Shown: positions 55,726 to 64,000 of the stretch, piece by piece
Position numbering within the stretch: the first letter of the stretch is position 1
How the letters are laid out: the number at the start of each line of letters is the position of its first letter
Assembly (NCBI RefSeq): GCF_000767615.3
Contig: NZ_CP009553.3
Location: forward strand, 4,464,001-4,528,000
Direction: 5' to 3'
Length of the DNA stretch: 64,000 bases
From: Pandoraea pnomenusa
Lineage (GTDB): Bacteria > Pseudomonadota > Gammaproteobacteria > Burkholderiales > Burkholderiaceae
Position numbers and translations under genes: made by a program
Notes under the pieces: generated by a model
Database searches by the model: none
Told to the model about the DNA's origin: nothing
Seen by the model: only the letters and a program-made list of their open reading frames with translations

Positions 55726-57561
55726 TCACTCGGTACCGAAGAACACGGAAGCGCCGGTCTCCGCCGCGCCGACGGCGGCGCGCATGTGACCGAAGAGCAG
55801 ACGTCCGGTGTCGTCACCCGAGACCGGCACCGGTGCCGCCTCGCGCGCCGACCATGCCTGCGGGGCCACTTCCGCGTGCAGCATGCCTGCGTTCGCATCC
55901 AGCACGATCAGATCGCCGTCGCGCACCCGGCCGAGCGGGCCGTCGGCGGCAGCCTCGGGCGACACATGAATCACGGCCGGCACCTTGCCCGACGCGCCCG
56001 ACATCCGGCCGTCGGTCACGAGCGCCACGGCAAACCCTTCATCCTGCAAGACGCCCAGCAGCGGGGTAAGGCGATGCAGCTCGGGCATGCCATTCGCGCG
56101 CGGCCCCTGGCCACGCAGCACCACGACCACGTCGCGATGCAGTTCGCCTGCATCGAACGCGGCCTGAACCGCTTCCTGCGAAGTAAATACGCGCGCCGTT
56201 GCGGCCACGCGCCGATGCTCCGGCTTGACCGCCGACACCTTGATGACGCCGCGCCCCAGATTGCCGTGCATGAGCCGCAGTCCGCCATCGGGGGCGAACG
56301 GCTCGGCATGACCGCGCAACACGTCACGATCACCACTGTAGGCGCTCCCTGCGCGCCACGCCAGCCCCTCGGGCGAGAGCCACGGTTCGGCACGGTAGCG
56401 CGCCAGGCCCGGGCCGGCCACGGTCCGCACATCGGCATGCAGCAGTCCCGCGTCGAGCAGTTCGCCGATCAGGAAGCCCATGCCGCCGGCCGCGTGAAAG
56501 TGGTTCACGTCGGCCTTGCCGTTCGGGTAGACGCGCGCCATGAGGGGCACCACGGCCGACAGCGCGTCGAAGTCGTCCCAGTCGATGACGATGCCCGCGG
56601 CACGCGCCATGGCCACGAGGTGCAGCGTGTGATTGGTCGAGCCCCCCGTGGCCAGCAGGCCGACGATGCCGTTGACGACGGCCCGCTCGTCGACCACATG
56701 GCCGATGGGGGTGTACTCGGCCGTGTCCGCGCCGATGGCCAGCACGCGCGCCAGGGCCGCATCGGTGAGCGCGTCGCGCAAGGGCGTGTGTGGGTGCACG
56801 AACGCCGCGCCGGGAAGATGCAGGCCCATGATTTCCATGAGCAGCTGGTTGCTGTTGGCGGTGCCGTAGAACGTGCAGGTGCCGGCGCTGTGATACGCCT
56901 TCGATTCGGCGTCGAGCAGCGCGTCGCGCCCAACCTTGCCGGTCGCGTACAACTGCCGGATCTTCGCCTTGTCGTCATTCGACAGGCCGCTGGCCATTGG
57001 GCCGGCCGGCACGAAAATCGTTGGCAAATGGCCAAATTGCAGCGCGCCGATAACGAGGCCCGGCACGATCTTGTCGCAGACGCCGAGCATCAGCGCGGCG
57101 TCGAACATGTTGTGCGAGAGTGCCACGGCCGTGCTCATCGCGATGACCTCGCGCGAGAACAGCGACAGCTCCATGCCCGCATTGCCCTGCGTGACGCCAT
57201 CGCACATGGCCGGCACGCCGCCCGCGACCTGCGCCGTGGCGCCCAGCCGGCGGGCCGCTTCGCGCAGGCGCGCCGGGTACTGCTCGTACGGCTGGTGCGC
57301 CGAGAGCATGTCGTTGTACGCCGTGACGATGCCAACGTTCGGGCGACGCTGCTCGCGCAGCATCAGCTTGTCGTTGGCGGGCATGGCGGCGAAACCGTGC
57401 GCCAGGTTCGCGCAGGACAGCGCGCCACGCTGCGGAAAGCGGCCAGCGCTCGCGTCGATGCGGGCGAGATAAGCCGCACGGCTGTCACGACTGCGCGCCG
57501 CAATGCGCGCCGTAACGGCCATCACGGCCGGGTGCAGGGGCTTCGTTTGCTCAGACGTCAT
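55726..57561 (-). CDS. edd: Phosphogluconate dehydratase
   Basis: This 611-residue Fe-S enzyme of the IlvD/Edd family dehydrates 6-phosphogluconate to KDPG. Cluster and family motifs include [62 protein letters not shown] and [23 protein letters not shown]. First gene of the edd-eda-gntP-gntK operon; two HexR-like operators lie upstream toward the divergent hexR. Confidence 0.97.
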   Translation of the reverse strand: MTSEQTKPLHPAVMAVTARIAARSRDSRAAYLARIDASAGRFPQRGALSCANLAHGFAAMPANDKLMLREQRRPNVGIVTAYNDMLSAHQPYEQYPARLREAARRLGATAQVAGGVPAMCDGVTQGNAGMELSLFSREVIAMSTAVALSHNMFDAALMLGVCDKIVPGLVIGALQFGHLPTIFVPAGPMASGLSNDDKAKIRQLYATGKVGRDALLDAESKAYHSAGTCTFYGTANSNQLLMEIMGLHLPGAAFVHPHTPLRDALTDAALARVLAIGADTAEYTPIGHVVDERAVVNGIVGLLATGGSTNHTLHLVAMARAAGIVIDWDDFDALSAVVPLMARVYPNGKADVNHFHAAGGMGFLIGELLDAGLLHADVRTVAGPGLARYRAEPWLSPEGLAWRAGSAYSGDRDVLRGHAEPFAPDGGLRLMHGNLGRGVIKVSAVKPEHRRVAATARVFTSQEAVQAAFDAGELHRDVVVVLRGQGPRANGMPELHRLTPLLGVLQDEGFAVALVTDGRMSGASGKVPAVIHVSPEAAADGPLGRVRDGDLIVLDANAGMLHAEVAPQAWSAREAAPVPVSGDDTGRLLFGHMRAAVGAAETGASVFFGTE

Positions 57562-57615
57562 GCCGATGGGGCGGTGCGATGCACTCAGGGTAGGGGCGAT
57601 TGGGAGCGGAGTTTA

Positions 57616-57628
57616 GTAGAAATTCTAC
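57616..57628. promoter_or_regulatory. Candidate HexR operator near edd
   Basis: GTAGAAATTCTAC is a perfect palindrome around a central base and, with flanks TTAGTAGAAATTCTACAC, resembles the HexR consensus (TGTARnnnnnnYTACA type). It lies 55 bases upstream of the edd start. Confidence 0.65.
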
Positions 57629-57743
57629 ACACCATCAATCAAAAGCCATCCGCATTCGGGGTTATACCGATTATTTTCTTGTATTTACCTATCTTTTTGC
57701 CGTATTGAGAAATAAACATCCACAATATGAAATTGCAAATTTA

Positions 57744-57758
57744 TGTAGTTTTTGTACA
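57744..57758. promoter_or_regulatory. Second candidate HexR operator
   Basis: TGTAGTTTTTGTACA has TGTA and TACA half-sites as in HexR boxes and lies in the middle of the AT-rich edd-hexR intergenic region. KDPG-released HexR repression of edd and perhaps of hexR itself is the expected circuit. Confidence 0.6.
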
Positions 57759-57948
57759 ACTTCAGGGCAATGCCGACGGAATTCCGCGTCGGGATACGGT
57801 GCGGCGCCACGCCGCACGGGTGCTATAGTGGTCGCCAGACGCCGGACCCGCCGCGCGCCCAGACGGCGCTCGACCTCACGGCGAAACGGGGAAATGGCGC
57901 GTGGCGACGTTCCAACGTCTCACGCGCCTGCTTTTGTTGGTGCCTGCC

Positions 57949-58818
57949 ATGCTGAACCGAATTGAAGCCACGCTGACCCAGTTGCGTCCGTCCGAGCGCA
58001 AGCTCGCGACCTACGTGCTCGACGCGCCGCGCGAAGTCGTCGACCTGTCGATGAACGAACTCGCCGAGCGCGCCAACGTGAGCCAGCCGACGATCGCGCG
58101 CTTTTGCCAGGCGGTCGGTTGCAGCGGGTACCGGGAATTCAAGATCCGCCTGGCGCAGGGCATCGCCCAGGGCGTGCCTTTCGTGCACCGCGACGTGCGG
58201 CCCGACGAGCCGGTGCCCGGCATTGCCGGCAAGGTGCTCGATCGCACCATCGGCAGCCTGATGCAGGTGCGCAACAATCTCTCGCCCGACAGCATCGGGC
58301 AAGCCATCGATCTGCTCGCCCGCGCGCGCCGCATCGAGTTCTATGGCGCGGGTGCGTCGGGCATCGCCGCGCAGGACATGCAGCACAAGTTCTTCCGTCT
58401 CGGCGTGCCCTCGGTGGCCTACAACGACCCGCACGTCTACGGCATGTCCGCCGCGCTGCTCGGCGAAGGCGATGTGGTCGTGGCGATCTCCAACACGGGG
58501 CGCACGCAGGATCTGCTCGAAGCCGTCGGGCTCGCGCGCGCGGCCGGTGCCAGCGTGATCGCGATCACGCACAGCAATTCGCCGCTTGCGCGTCAGGCGA
58601 GCGTGGCGCTGTTCGCGGACGTCGATGAAGACACGGACGTGTATTCGCCGCTCACGTCGCGCATCTCGCATCTGGCCATCGGCGATGTGCTGGCGGTGGG
58701 CATGGCATTGCGCCTGGGCGACCGCCTGCCGTCGCAGCTCGCGCGCGCGAAGGAAGTGATCAACCGGCGTCGCACTGCCGTCGACGGCAACCCATCCACG
58801 GCGCGCGGCGGCACCTGA
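57949..58818 (+). CDS. hexR: HexR-type RpiR/MurR regulator
   Basis: This 289-residue repressor has an N-terminal RpiR HTH (residues 1-77, LRPSERKLATYVLDAPREVVDLSMNELAERANVSQPTIARFCQAVGCSGYREFKIRLAQ) and a C-terminal SIS sugar-phosphate domain (about 125-255, RIEFYGAGASGIAAQDMQHKF, VVVAISNTGRTQDLLEAV). HexR controls Entner-Doudoroff genes in response to KDPG. Its divergence from edd fixes the assignment. The ATG at 57949 is favoured over one 16 codons upstream because it gives the family N-terminus MLNRIEATL. Confidence 0.93.
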   Translation: MLNRIEATLTQLRPSERKLATYVLDAPREVVDLSMNELAERANVSQPTIARFCQAVGCSGYREFKIRLAQGIAQGVPFVHRDVRPDEPVPGIAGKVLDRTIGSLMQVRNNLSPDSIGQAIDLLARARRIEFYGAGASGIAAQDMQHKFFRLGVPSVAYNDPHVYGMSAALLGEGDVVVAISNTGRTQDLLEAVGLARAAGASVIAITHSNSPLARQASVALFADVDEDTDVYSPLTSRISHLAIGDVLAVGMALRLGDRLPSQLARAKEVINRRRTAVDGNPSTARGGT

Positions 58819-58876
58819 AACGTCGCGACGCCGATGATCCGAGCGCACGGCGCTGGAAGGGCAAGTCGTACCGGCG

Positions 58877-58910
58877 GGGCTGGGTTTCGTATTGCACGGA
58901 ACCCAGCCCT
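58877..58910 (+). other. Hairpin downstream of hexR
   Basis: GGGGCTGGGTT and AACCCAGCCCT form a stem around 12 bases, followed by TCGCGTTTGC rather than a clean T-run. It could be a weak terminator for hexR. Confidence 0.5.
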
Positions 58911-58960
58911 TCGCGTTTGCAAGCCTGCCGGCGAGATACCGGCGGCGAATGCGGCCGTCG

Positions 58961-59050
58961 AATTCCGGGTCACGCCGGGTCACGCCGGGTCACGCCGGGT
59001 TACGCCGGGTTACGCCGGGTTACACCGGGTTACAGCGGATCACGCCGGAT
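58961..59050. repeat. Tandem 10-bp repeat array
   Basis: The unit CACGCCGGGT (with TACGCCGGGT and end variants) repeats about nine times head to tail in the hexR-to-hydroxyacid dehydrogenase gap; the three central copies are identical and drift appears at both ends. No spacers, so it is not a CRISPR. It ends eight bases before the minus-strand stop at 59058. A similar but degenerate run (CACGGCATCACGGCATGACGG) lies near 60126, on the other side of that gene. Confidence 0.95.
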
Positions 59051-59057
59051 CGAGTAT

Positions 59058-60038
59058 TCAGCCTTGCCGCGCCTGCGGGTTGACCGCATTGCGCAGCGAC
59101 CTGCCGCCGAGCGCGGCGATCAGGTTGTCGGCGGCGCAAGACGCCATTGCATGGCGCGTCTCGTGCGTGGCGGAGCCAATGTGGGGCAGCGCCACCACAT
59201 TTTTCATTGTCAGCAGCGGCGAATCGACCGGCACCGGCTCTCGTTCGAAGACATCCAGGCCTGCGGCGCGCAAATGTCCCGACGCGAGCGCCCCGATCAA
59301 CGCCGCTTCGTCGATCACCTTGCCGCGCGCCGCGTTGATGAAGATCGCCCCGCGCTTCATTTGCGCAAACTCGTTCGCCCCGATCAGGCGCTCCGTCGCA
59401 GGCGACAGCGGCACGAGCGTCACGACGAAGTCGGCTTGCGCGAGCAAGTCGGGCAACGCCCGATGTTCGGCGCCGTAGGCCGCTTCCGCGGCCTCGTTGC
59501 GCGATCGGTTGCTGTACAGCACCTTCATGCCGAAGCCGAGCGCGGCGCGGCGCGCCACGGCGCCGCCGATGCGCCCCATGCCGACGATGCCCAGCGTCTT
59601 GCCGTGCACGTCGGTGCCGAAATGCGCTTCGCCCAGACTTGCCTTCCAGCCGCCCGCCTTCACCAGCTCGGCGAGCTCGACCACGCGTCGCGCGCTCGAC
59701 AGGATCAGCGAGAAGACGGTATCCGCCGTCGTCTCGGTGAGCACGTCGGGCGTATTCGTGAGCACGATGCCGCGGCGCGTGAGATCGGCCACGTCGAACT
59801 GATCGTAGCCCACCGAAATGGTCGCCCACGCCTTGAGCCGGGGCGCCGCATCGAGCAACGCGGGCCCGACGTTCAGGCCAACGCCGATGGCACCGTCCGC
59901 ATGGCCGAGCGCCGCCATGAACGCGGCGCGATTCCCATCGTTCACACCATCGAATTCCGTGAGCGAGAACGCCTCGGCCAAACGGGCCCGCACATCCGGA
60001 GGGACGCCCTTGTACAACACCACTTCCGCACGACTCAT
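59058..60038 (-). CDS. D-isomer 2-hydroxyacid dehydrogenase (2-ketogluconate/glyoxylate reductase type)
   Basis: This 326-residue NAD(P)H enzyme has the GhrB/TkrA-like layout: ISVGYDQFDVADLTRRGIVLTNTPDVLTETTAD, the Rossmann motif GIVGMGRIGGAVARRA, the Arg/Glu/His catalytic trio in NAARGKVIDEAAL, LDVFEREPVPV and LPHIGSATHETR. Placed beside the gluconate/Entner-Doudoroff cluster it may reduce 2-ketogluconate, but glyoxylate and hydroxypyruvate are alternatives. The ATG at 60038 follows a CAGGAGTGA ribosome-binding site. Confidence 0.9.
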   Translation of the reverse strand: MSRAEVVLYKGVPPDVRARLAEAFSLTEFDGVNDGNRAAFMAALGHADGAIGVGLNVGPALLDAAPRLKAWATISVGYDQFDVADLTRRGIVLTNTPDVLTETTADTVFSLILSSARRVVELAELVKAGGWKASLGEAHFGTDVHGKTLGIVGMGRIGGAVARRAALGFGMKVLYSNRSRNEAAEAAYGAEHRALPDLLAQADFVVTLVPLSPATERLIGANEFAQMKRGAIFINAARGKVIDEAALIGALASGHLRAAGLDVFEREPVPVDSPLLTMKNVVALPHIGSATHETRHAMASCAADNLIAALGGRSLRNAVNPQARQG

Positions 60039-60231
60039 CGTGTTCACTCCTGGGGAAGATTGCCGCCGAACGCCACGGGCGACATGGCCGGCAGACCCGC
60101 TCGGCGCGACCGGCACGCGGCGGCCTCACGGCATCACGGCATGACGGCGTCACGCCGGTGCGACACTACCGCACCACTAAGAAAACATCACAGCGACGCG
60201 ACGGCGGGATTCCCACGTCGCGACGGTACGA

Positions 60232-60846
60232 TTACGCGCCACGGGCCTCGGCGAACGCACGCTCGAGAAAATCGAGACGGTCCTGCCCCCAATAGGGCTG
60301 GCCCTCGAAGACGAACCACGGCGCGCCGAATACGCCGCCACTCGCCGCTTCCTCGGTATTGGCGTCGTAGGCGGCCTGCACGCTCGCCCCGTTGGACGCC
60401 GCAAGCAGCGACTTGCCGTCGAACTTCAGCGCGTCGGCAATCGCCTGCAGCGTGGCATCGTCGGCAATGTTGCGCTCCTCGACCCAGAGCGCCTTAGAAA
60501 TGGCGCCCGTCAGCGCCAGCGCCTTGTCCGTGCCGAGCGCCAGTTGCGTCGCCACGATCAGCCGCGCCGCCGGGTCGCCCGCGACAGGGAAGAACTTGGG
60601 CTGGAGATTGAGCGGCATGCCGAGATATTTCGACCAGCGCGCCAGCTCGACGAGGCGATACGCCTGTCGCTGCGGCGCGCGCTTGGCCAGCGGCAGACCG
60701 CCGGAGCCGGCGAAGACGCGCCCCAGGTCCATCGGCTTGAGTTGAATCTGCACGTCGTAGCGGCGCGCGAGGTCGATAAACCGCGCGTGCCCCAGATACA
60801 CGTAAGGCGACGGCGGTGACACAAAGTAGTCGCAGGTCAGGCTCAC
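60232..60846 (-). CDS. 2-hydroxychromene-2-carboxylate isomerase (DsbA-fold, kappa-GST like)
   Basis: This 204-residue protein has the HCCA isomerase pattern: CDYFVSPPSPYVYLGHARF with Ser at the glutathione-contact position, RAPQRQAYRLVELARWSKYLGMPLNLQPKFFPV, and the C-terminal TEEAASGGVFGAPWFVFEGQPYWGQDRLDFLERA with the cis-Pro loop. HCCA isomerases act in naphthalene degradation, but no such pathway is near, so the physiological substrate may differ. Confidence 0.9.
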   Translation of the reverse strand: MSLTCDYFVSPPSPYVYLGHARFIDLARRYDVQIQLKPMDLGRVFAGSGGLPLAKRAPQRQAYRLVELARWSKYLGMPLNLQPKFFPVAGDPAARLIVATQLALGTDKALALTGAISKALWVEERNIADDATLQAIADALKFDGKSLLAASNGASVQAAYDANTEEAASGGVFGAPWFVFEGQPYWGQDRLDFLERAFAEARGA

Positions 60847-61036
60847 GTCAGACTCCTCTCGACAGTCGGTGAATCGCGCCCTATCGGCGCGCGAAATGGG
60901 TCACAACACGGGTAACACGACAGGCACTACGACGAATCGGGCGTCGAACGAGACAGCATGCGACGCCGAGCACGACGCAGGGCCCTATGCCGACGCAACG
61001 CATCGGTGACGACACTCCCGCCACCGACGTGGCGCA

Positions 61037-61453
61037 TCAGAACGGCTTGACCACGGCGAGGATCACCGCGCCCAGCAACCCGAGCACCGGGAATTCGTTG
61101 AAGTAGCGATACCAGCGGTGCGAGTGCGTATTGCGCCCGGTCTCGAACTTGCGCAACAGGCGGCCGCAGGCGTGGTGATAGCCGAGCAGCAGCACCACGA
61201 TCAGCAGCTTGGCGTGCAACCAGCCGCCGTGACGACCGATGCCGTAGTACAGCCAGAGAATCAGACCGAAGGCGAGCGCGGGCACCGCGAGGATCGTCAT
61301 GAAGCGGTAGAGCTTGCGCGCCATGAGCAGAAGACGTTGCGTGGCCGCGGGATCGCTCTCCATCGCCAGGTTGACGAAGATGCGCGGCAGATAGAACAAA
61401 CCGGCGAACCACGAGGCGACGAAAACGATATGAAACGCTTTGATCCAGAGCAT
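61037..61453 (-). CDS. hemJ: Protoporphyrinogen oxidase HemJ (CopD-like)
   Basis: This 138-residue protein has four hydrophobic helices and the HemJ signature: [24 protein letters not shown] with the conserved His8, [28 protein letters not shown], and [24 protein letters not shown]. HemJ oxidises protoporphyrinogen IX in the heme pathway of many bacteria lacking HemG. The ATG at 61453 gives the standard N-terminus. The 190-base gap after it holds no clear gene. Confidence 0.9.
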   Translation of the reverse strand: MLWIKAFHIVFVASWFAGLFYLPRIFVNLAMESDPAATQRLLLMARKLYRFMTILAVPALAFGLILWLYYGIGRHGGWLHAKLLIVVLLLGYHHACGRLLRKFETGRNTHSHRWYRYFNEFPVLGLLGAVILAVVKPF

Positions 61454-61797
61454 CGGGGACGGGGCGGCCCGCACGCAGGCCGTCGAATATTTTGAACAGC
61501 AAGCAATGTACAACAATCCGTCACATCGCGAGACGCACCCTCGCGCCGGACCAGCCGGGCGCGCTGCGGCAAATCGACGCGATCCCGTTCGGCGGGGGCT
61601 CGCACCCCGCGCCTTGCCCTCGCCTGCCCGCCGCCCCGCCTCCGAGGCGGGTGCCTCGTTGCGTCTCGCCCGCCAAAACATCCCTCCCGCGCCGCTGCCG
61701 CCGGTTTCGGCAACGCCCACGCACGCCTGTGCCAGAATACGGACCATATTGGTTTTTCCGCCCCCATCGGCGTCACGCGCCGGTCACTGGCTCCCGC
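61454..61797. other. Divergent region between hemJ and ruvC
   Basis: These 344 bases are GC-rich with no convincing gene. A frame continues upstream of the ruvC ATG but has low-complexity Arg/Pro composition. Promoters for both genes must be here; none is obvious. Confidence 0.4.
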
Positions 61798-62340
61798 ATG
61801 AGAATTCTTGGCATCGACCCCGGACTGCGCGTCACCGGCTTTGGCGTACTCGAAAAGCACGGCAACCGTCTCCAATATGTGACGAGCGGCGTCATTCGTA
61901 CCGGCGAAGGCACGTTGCCCGCGCGGCTGCGCATCATCTTCGAGAGCGTGGCGGAACTCGTCGACACCTACCGGCCCGATCAGGCCGCCATCGAAAAGGT
62001 GTTCGTCAACGTCAACCCGCAATCCACGCTGTTGCTCGGGCAAGCGCGCGGCGCGGCCATCACCGCGCTGTCGGTCGGCGGTCTCGAGGTGTTCGAATAC
62101 ACGCCGATGCAGCTCAAGCAGGCGGTGGTCGGCTACGGACGCGCCCGCAAGGAACAAGTGCAGGAAATGGTCACGCGACTGCTCACCCTGTCCGGCACCC
62201 CGGGGAAAGACGCGTCCGATGCGCTCGGCGTGGCGATCTGCCACGCCCACAGCGGCGAAACCTTCTCGGCCCTGGCCGACGTCTCCCCCGCACTCGCGGC
62301 GAAGGGCCTGCGCGTGCGGCGCGGGCGGCTCGTCGGCTAG
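61798..62340 (+). CDS. ruvC: Holliday junction resolvase RuvC
   Basis: This 180-residue nuclease cuts Holliday junctions. The acidic active site is Asp7 ([17 protein letters not shown]), Glu in [26 protein letters not shown], and the pair in [17 protein letters not shown] at 61798 matches the family N-terminus. It precedes ruvB; ruvA is not present between them, so it lies elsewhere or upstream of a different partner. Confidence 0.96.
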   Translation: MRILGIDPGLRVTGFGVLEKHGNRLQYVTSGVIRTGEGTLPARLRIIFESVAELVDTYRPDQAAIEKVFVNVNPQSTLLLGQARGAAITALSVGGLEVFEYTPMQLKQAVVGYGRARKEQVQEMVTRLLTLSGTPGKDASDALGVAICHAHSGETFSALADVSPALAAKGLRVRRGRLVG

Positions 62341-62421
62341 GCGTCGCAGGCCCGACATGCCTCGCAGGCCGCCCGGTCGTCCCGCCCCGGCAAGCCACGC
62401 CTGAAGCGCTACAATGCAGCC

Positions 62422-63492
62422 ATGATCGAAACCGACAAACTCGCCGCCGAGCGCATCATCGCGCCGACCCCGGCCTCGCCCAACGAGGAAGCCTTCGAGC
62501 GCGCGCTGCGCCCCAAGCTGCTCGACGAATACGTCGGCCAGCGCAAGGTGCGCGAACAGCTGGAAATTTTCATCGAGGCGGCGCGCAAGCGCGCGGAGCC
62601 GCTCGACCATGTGCTGCTGTTCGGCCCGCCCGGCCTTGGCAAGACGACGCTCGCGCATATCGTCGCCCGTGAAATGGGCGTGCATTTGCGTCAGACATCG
62701 GGCCCCGTGCTCGAACGTCCGGGCGACCTGGCCGCGCTCCTGACCAACCTCGAAGCCAACGACGTCCTCTTCATCGACGAAATCCACCGGCTCTCGCCGG
62801 TCGTCGAGGAAATCCTGTATCCGGCGCTCGAGGACTACCAGATCGACATCATGATCGGCGAGGGCCCCGCCGCGCGCAGCGTCAAGCTCGACCTGCAACC
62901 GTTCACCCTCGTGGGTGCGACCACCCGGGCGGGCATGCTGACCAACCCGTTGCGCGATCGCTTCGGGATCGTGGCGCGCCTGGAGTTCTATACGGCCGAC
63001 GAACTGGCCGGCATCGTGCGTCGCTCCGCCGGACTGCTCGGCGCCGCCATCGTCGACGACGGCGCCTTCGAGATCGCCCGTCGCGCGCGCGGCACGCCGC
63101 GAATCGCCAACCGCCTGCTGCGCCGCGTTCGCGATTACGCCGAGGTGAAGGCCGACGGCCGCATTACCGCGGCGGTCGCCGACGCCGCCCTGTCCATGCT
63201 CGACGTCGATCCGGTCGGCTTTGACGTGATGGACCGCAAGCTGCTGGAAGCCGTGCTCCACAAGTTCGACGGCGGCCCGGTCGGTGTGGACAACCTCGCC
63301 GCGGCCATCGGTGAAGAGCGCGACACCATCGAAGACGTGATCGAGCCGTTTCTGATTCAGCAAGGCTTTCTGCAACGCACGCCGCGCGGACGGGTGGCCA
63401 CCCTGGCGGCCTACCGCCACTTCGGACTGGCCGCCCCCGGCAGCCTGCCGGACACCGGCTCGCTCTGGTCGCAGGACGCCGACGGCAAGTAA
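62422..63492 (+). CDS. ruvB: Holliday junction helicase subunit RuvB
   Basis: This 356-residue AAA+ motor drives branch migration with RuvA. It begins [13 protein letters not shown] and holds [18 protein letters not shown], Walker [15 protein letters not shown], Walker [22 protein letters not shown], the [18 protein letters not shown] sensor 1 and the C-terminal winged helix ([19 protein letters not shown]). The usual ruvA gene is missing from the 81-base gap between ruvC and ruvB. A TACAAT hexamer at about 62410 lies just before the start. Confidence 0.98.
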   Translation: MIETDKLAAERIIAPTPASPNEEAFERALRPKLLDEYVGQRKVREQLEIFIEAARKRAEPLDHVLLFGPPGLGKTTLAHIVAREMGVHLRQTSGPVLERPGDLAALLTNLEANDVLFIDEIHRLSPVVEEILYPALEDYQIDIMIGEGPAARSVKLDLQPFTLVGATTRAGMLTNPLRDRFGIVARLEFYTADELAGIVRRSAGLLGAAIVDDGAFEIARRARGTPRIANRLLRRVRDYAEVKADGRITAAVADAALSMLDVDPVGFDVMDRKLLEAVLHKFDGGPVGVDNLAAAIGEERDTIEDVIEPFLIQQGFLQRTPRGRVATLAAYRHFGLAAPGSLPDTGSLWSQDADGK

Positions 63493-63535
63493 CGCGCCGC
63501 ACACATCCCGCCATCTCCCTCACCCCGACAGCCGC

Positions 63536-64000
63536 ATGTCCCTGCACGACGACCTGCCCACCCCGCCGCCATCCACGCCGTTGCGGCCCGCCGGACCGGT
63601 CGTTGGCGTGTCGGGACGCGTGCGACATGCCATCGCCATGCGCCTCGTGAGCCTGACGTCGGGGCCCGGTGCGCCGCGCCTGAATTACGACACACCGCCT
63701 GGCGATCCCGGCCTGTTCGGCCCCGACGCGGCCTGCTGGCAGGTACACGGCGACTTCACCTCGATGATGATCGGCGGCATCAGCGCGTTGCTCCTGCAAT
63801 CGCTGCATCCGCTCGCGATGGCGGGGGTCTGGGACCACTCGACGTTCCGGCAGGACGTGATAGGCCGCCTGCGCCGCACCGCCACCTTCATCGGCGGCAC
63901 CACGTACGGCAACACGGCCGACGCGCAGGCGCTGCTCGAACGCGTGCGTCGCATCCACCTCCAGGTCACGGGCATCGCGCCGGACGGCCGCCCGTACGCG
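63536..64000 (+). CDS. Oxygenase MpaB family protein (DUF2236), truncated by window end
   Basis: The first 155 codons are visible, open at the window edge. The DUF2236/MpaB motifs are DAACWQVHGDFTSMMIGGISALLLQSLHPLAMAGVWDHSTFRQDVIGRLRRTATFIGGTTYG, including the His that aligns with heme or metal contacts in the family. Members include latex-clearing-protein relatives and the mycophenolic acid MpaB enzyme; the bacterial subgroup has no assigned substrate. It starts 44 bases after ruvB. Confidence 0.85.
   Translation, partial: MSLHDDLPTPPPSTPLRPAGPVVGVSGRVRHAIAMRLVSLTSGPGAPRLNYDTPPGDPGLFGPDAACWQVHGDFTSMMIGGISALLLQSLHPLAMAGVWDHSTFRQDVIGRLRRTATFIGGTTYGNTADAQALLERVRRIHLQVTGIAPDGRPYA

Noticed and set aside
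58961..59050. CRISPR array
   Set aside because: The 10-bp units are directly adjacent with no spacers and no cas genes are nearby; it is a plain tandem repeat.

Overview
The window is GC-rich chromosomal DNA of a beta-proteobacterium. Gene content and order (recG/queA/tgt/yajC/secDF, a split pntAA/pntAB/pntB, oxyR next to katA, hexR beside edd/eda/gntP/gntK) point to Burkholderiales, and the overall style is most like Pandoraea or a close relative. The genus is an inference.

Region 1 (1-5.7 kb) is an iron and redox block on the + strand. A Fur box precedes bfd, followed by a possible 20-residue membrane peptide and then tonB-exbB-exbD. After it come a pirin, an OsmC-family protein, an SRPBCC-fold protein and an orphan hemP behind a second Fur box. 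Region 2 (5.7-23 kb) is housekeeping: a GlcG-like heme-binding-family protein, a YdcF-type protein, a ThiE-like protein, catalase with OxyR, RecG, tRNA queuosine genes, the Sec accessory complex, cytochromes, PurB and a glutathione S-transferase.

Region 3 (23.0-43.7 kb) is the striking part: a complete-looking type III secretion system of the Salmonella SPI-2 (Ssa-Esc) family. A minus-strand operon reads araC, sctF, G, I, J, K, L, W. A plus-strand operon reads ssaB-like, sctC, sctD, ssaE-like, then an InvB/SpaK-type chaperone. A second minus-strand operon reads ssaM-like, sctV, N, O, P, Q, R, S, T, U and a lytic transglycosylase, with an SsrB-like response regulator beside it. Core gene order matches SPI-2 almost gene for gene. 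No translocon, effector or SsrA-type kinase is in the window. Three genes (the SsrB-like regulator, the SsaM-like protein and the SctC secretin) are each interrupted by a one-base frameshift, and each can be restored by lengthening a five-G tract to six. Other genes in the window carry six- and seven-base C or G runs that read in frame. This could be decay, a consensus error, phase variation or slippage-dependent expression.

Region 4 (43.9-64 kb) is metabolic: an FMN-dependent glutamate-synthase-like protein, MnmA with a Nudix hydrolase, the transhydrogenase, MTA/SAH nucleosidase, a 23S rRNA methyltransferase, the Entner-Doudoroff/gluconate operon with its divergent HexR regulator and two candidate HexR operators, a 2-hydroxyacid dehydrogenase, a DsbA-fold isomerase, HemJ, RuvC, RuvB and the start of an MpaB/DUF2236 protein cut by the window edge.
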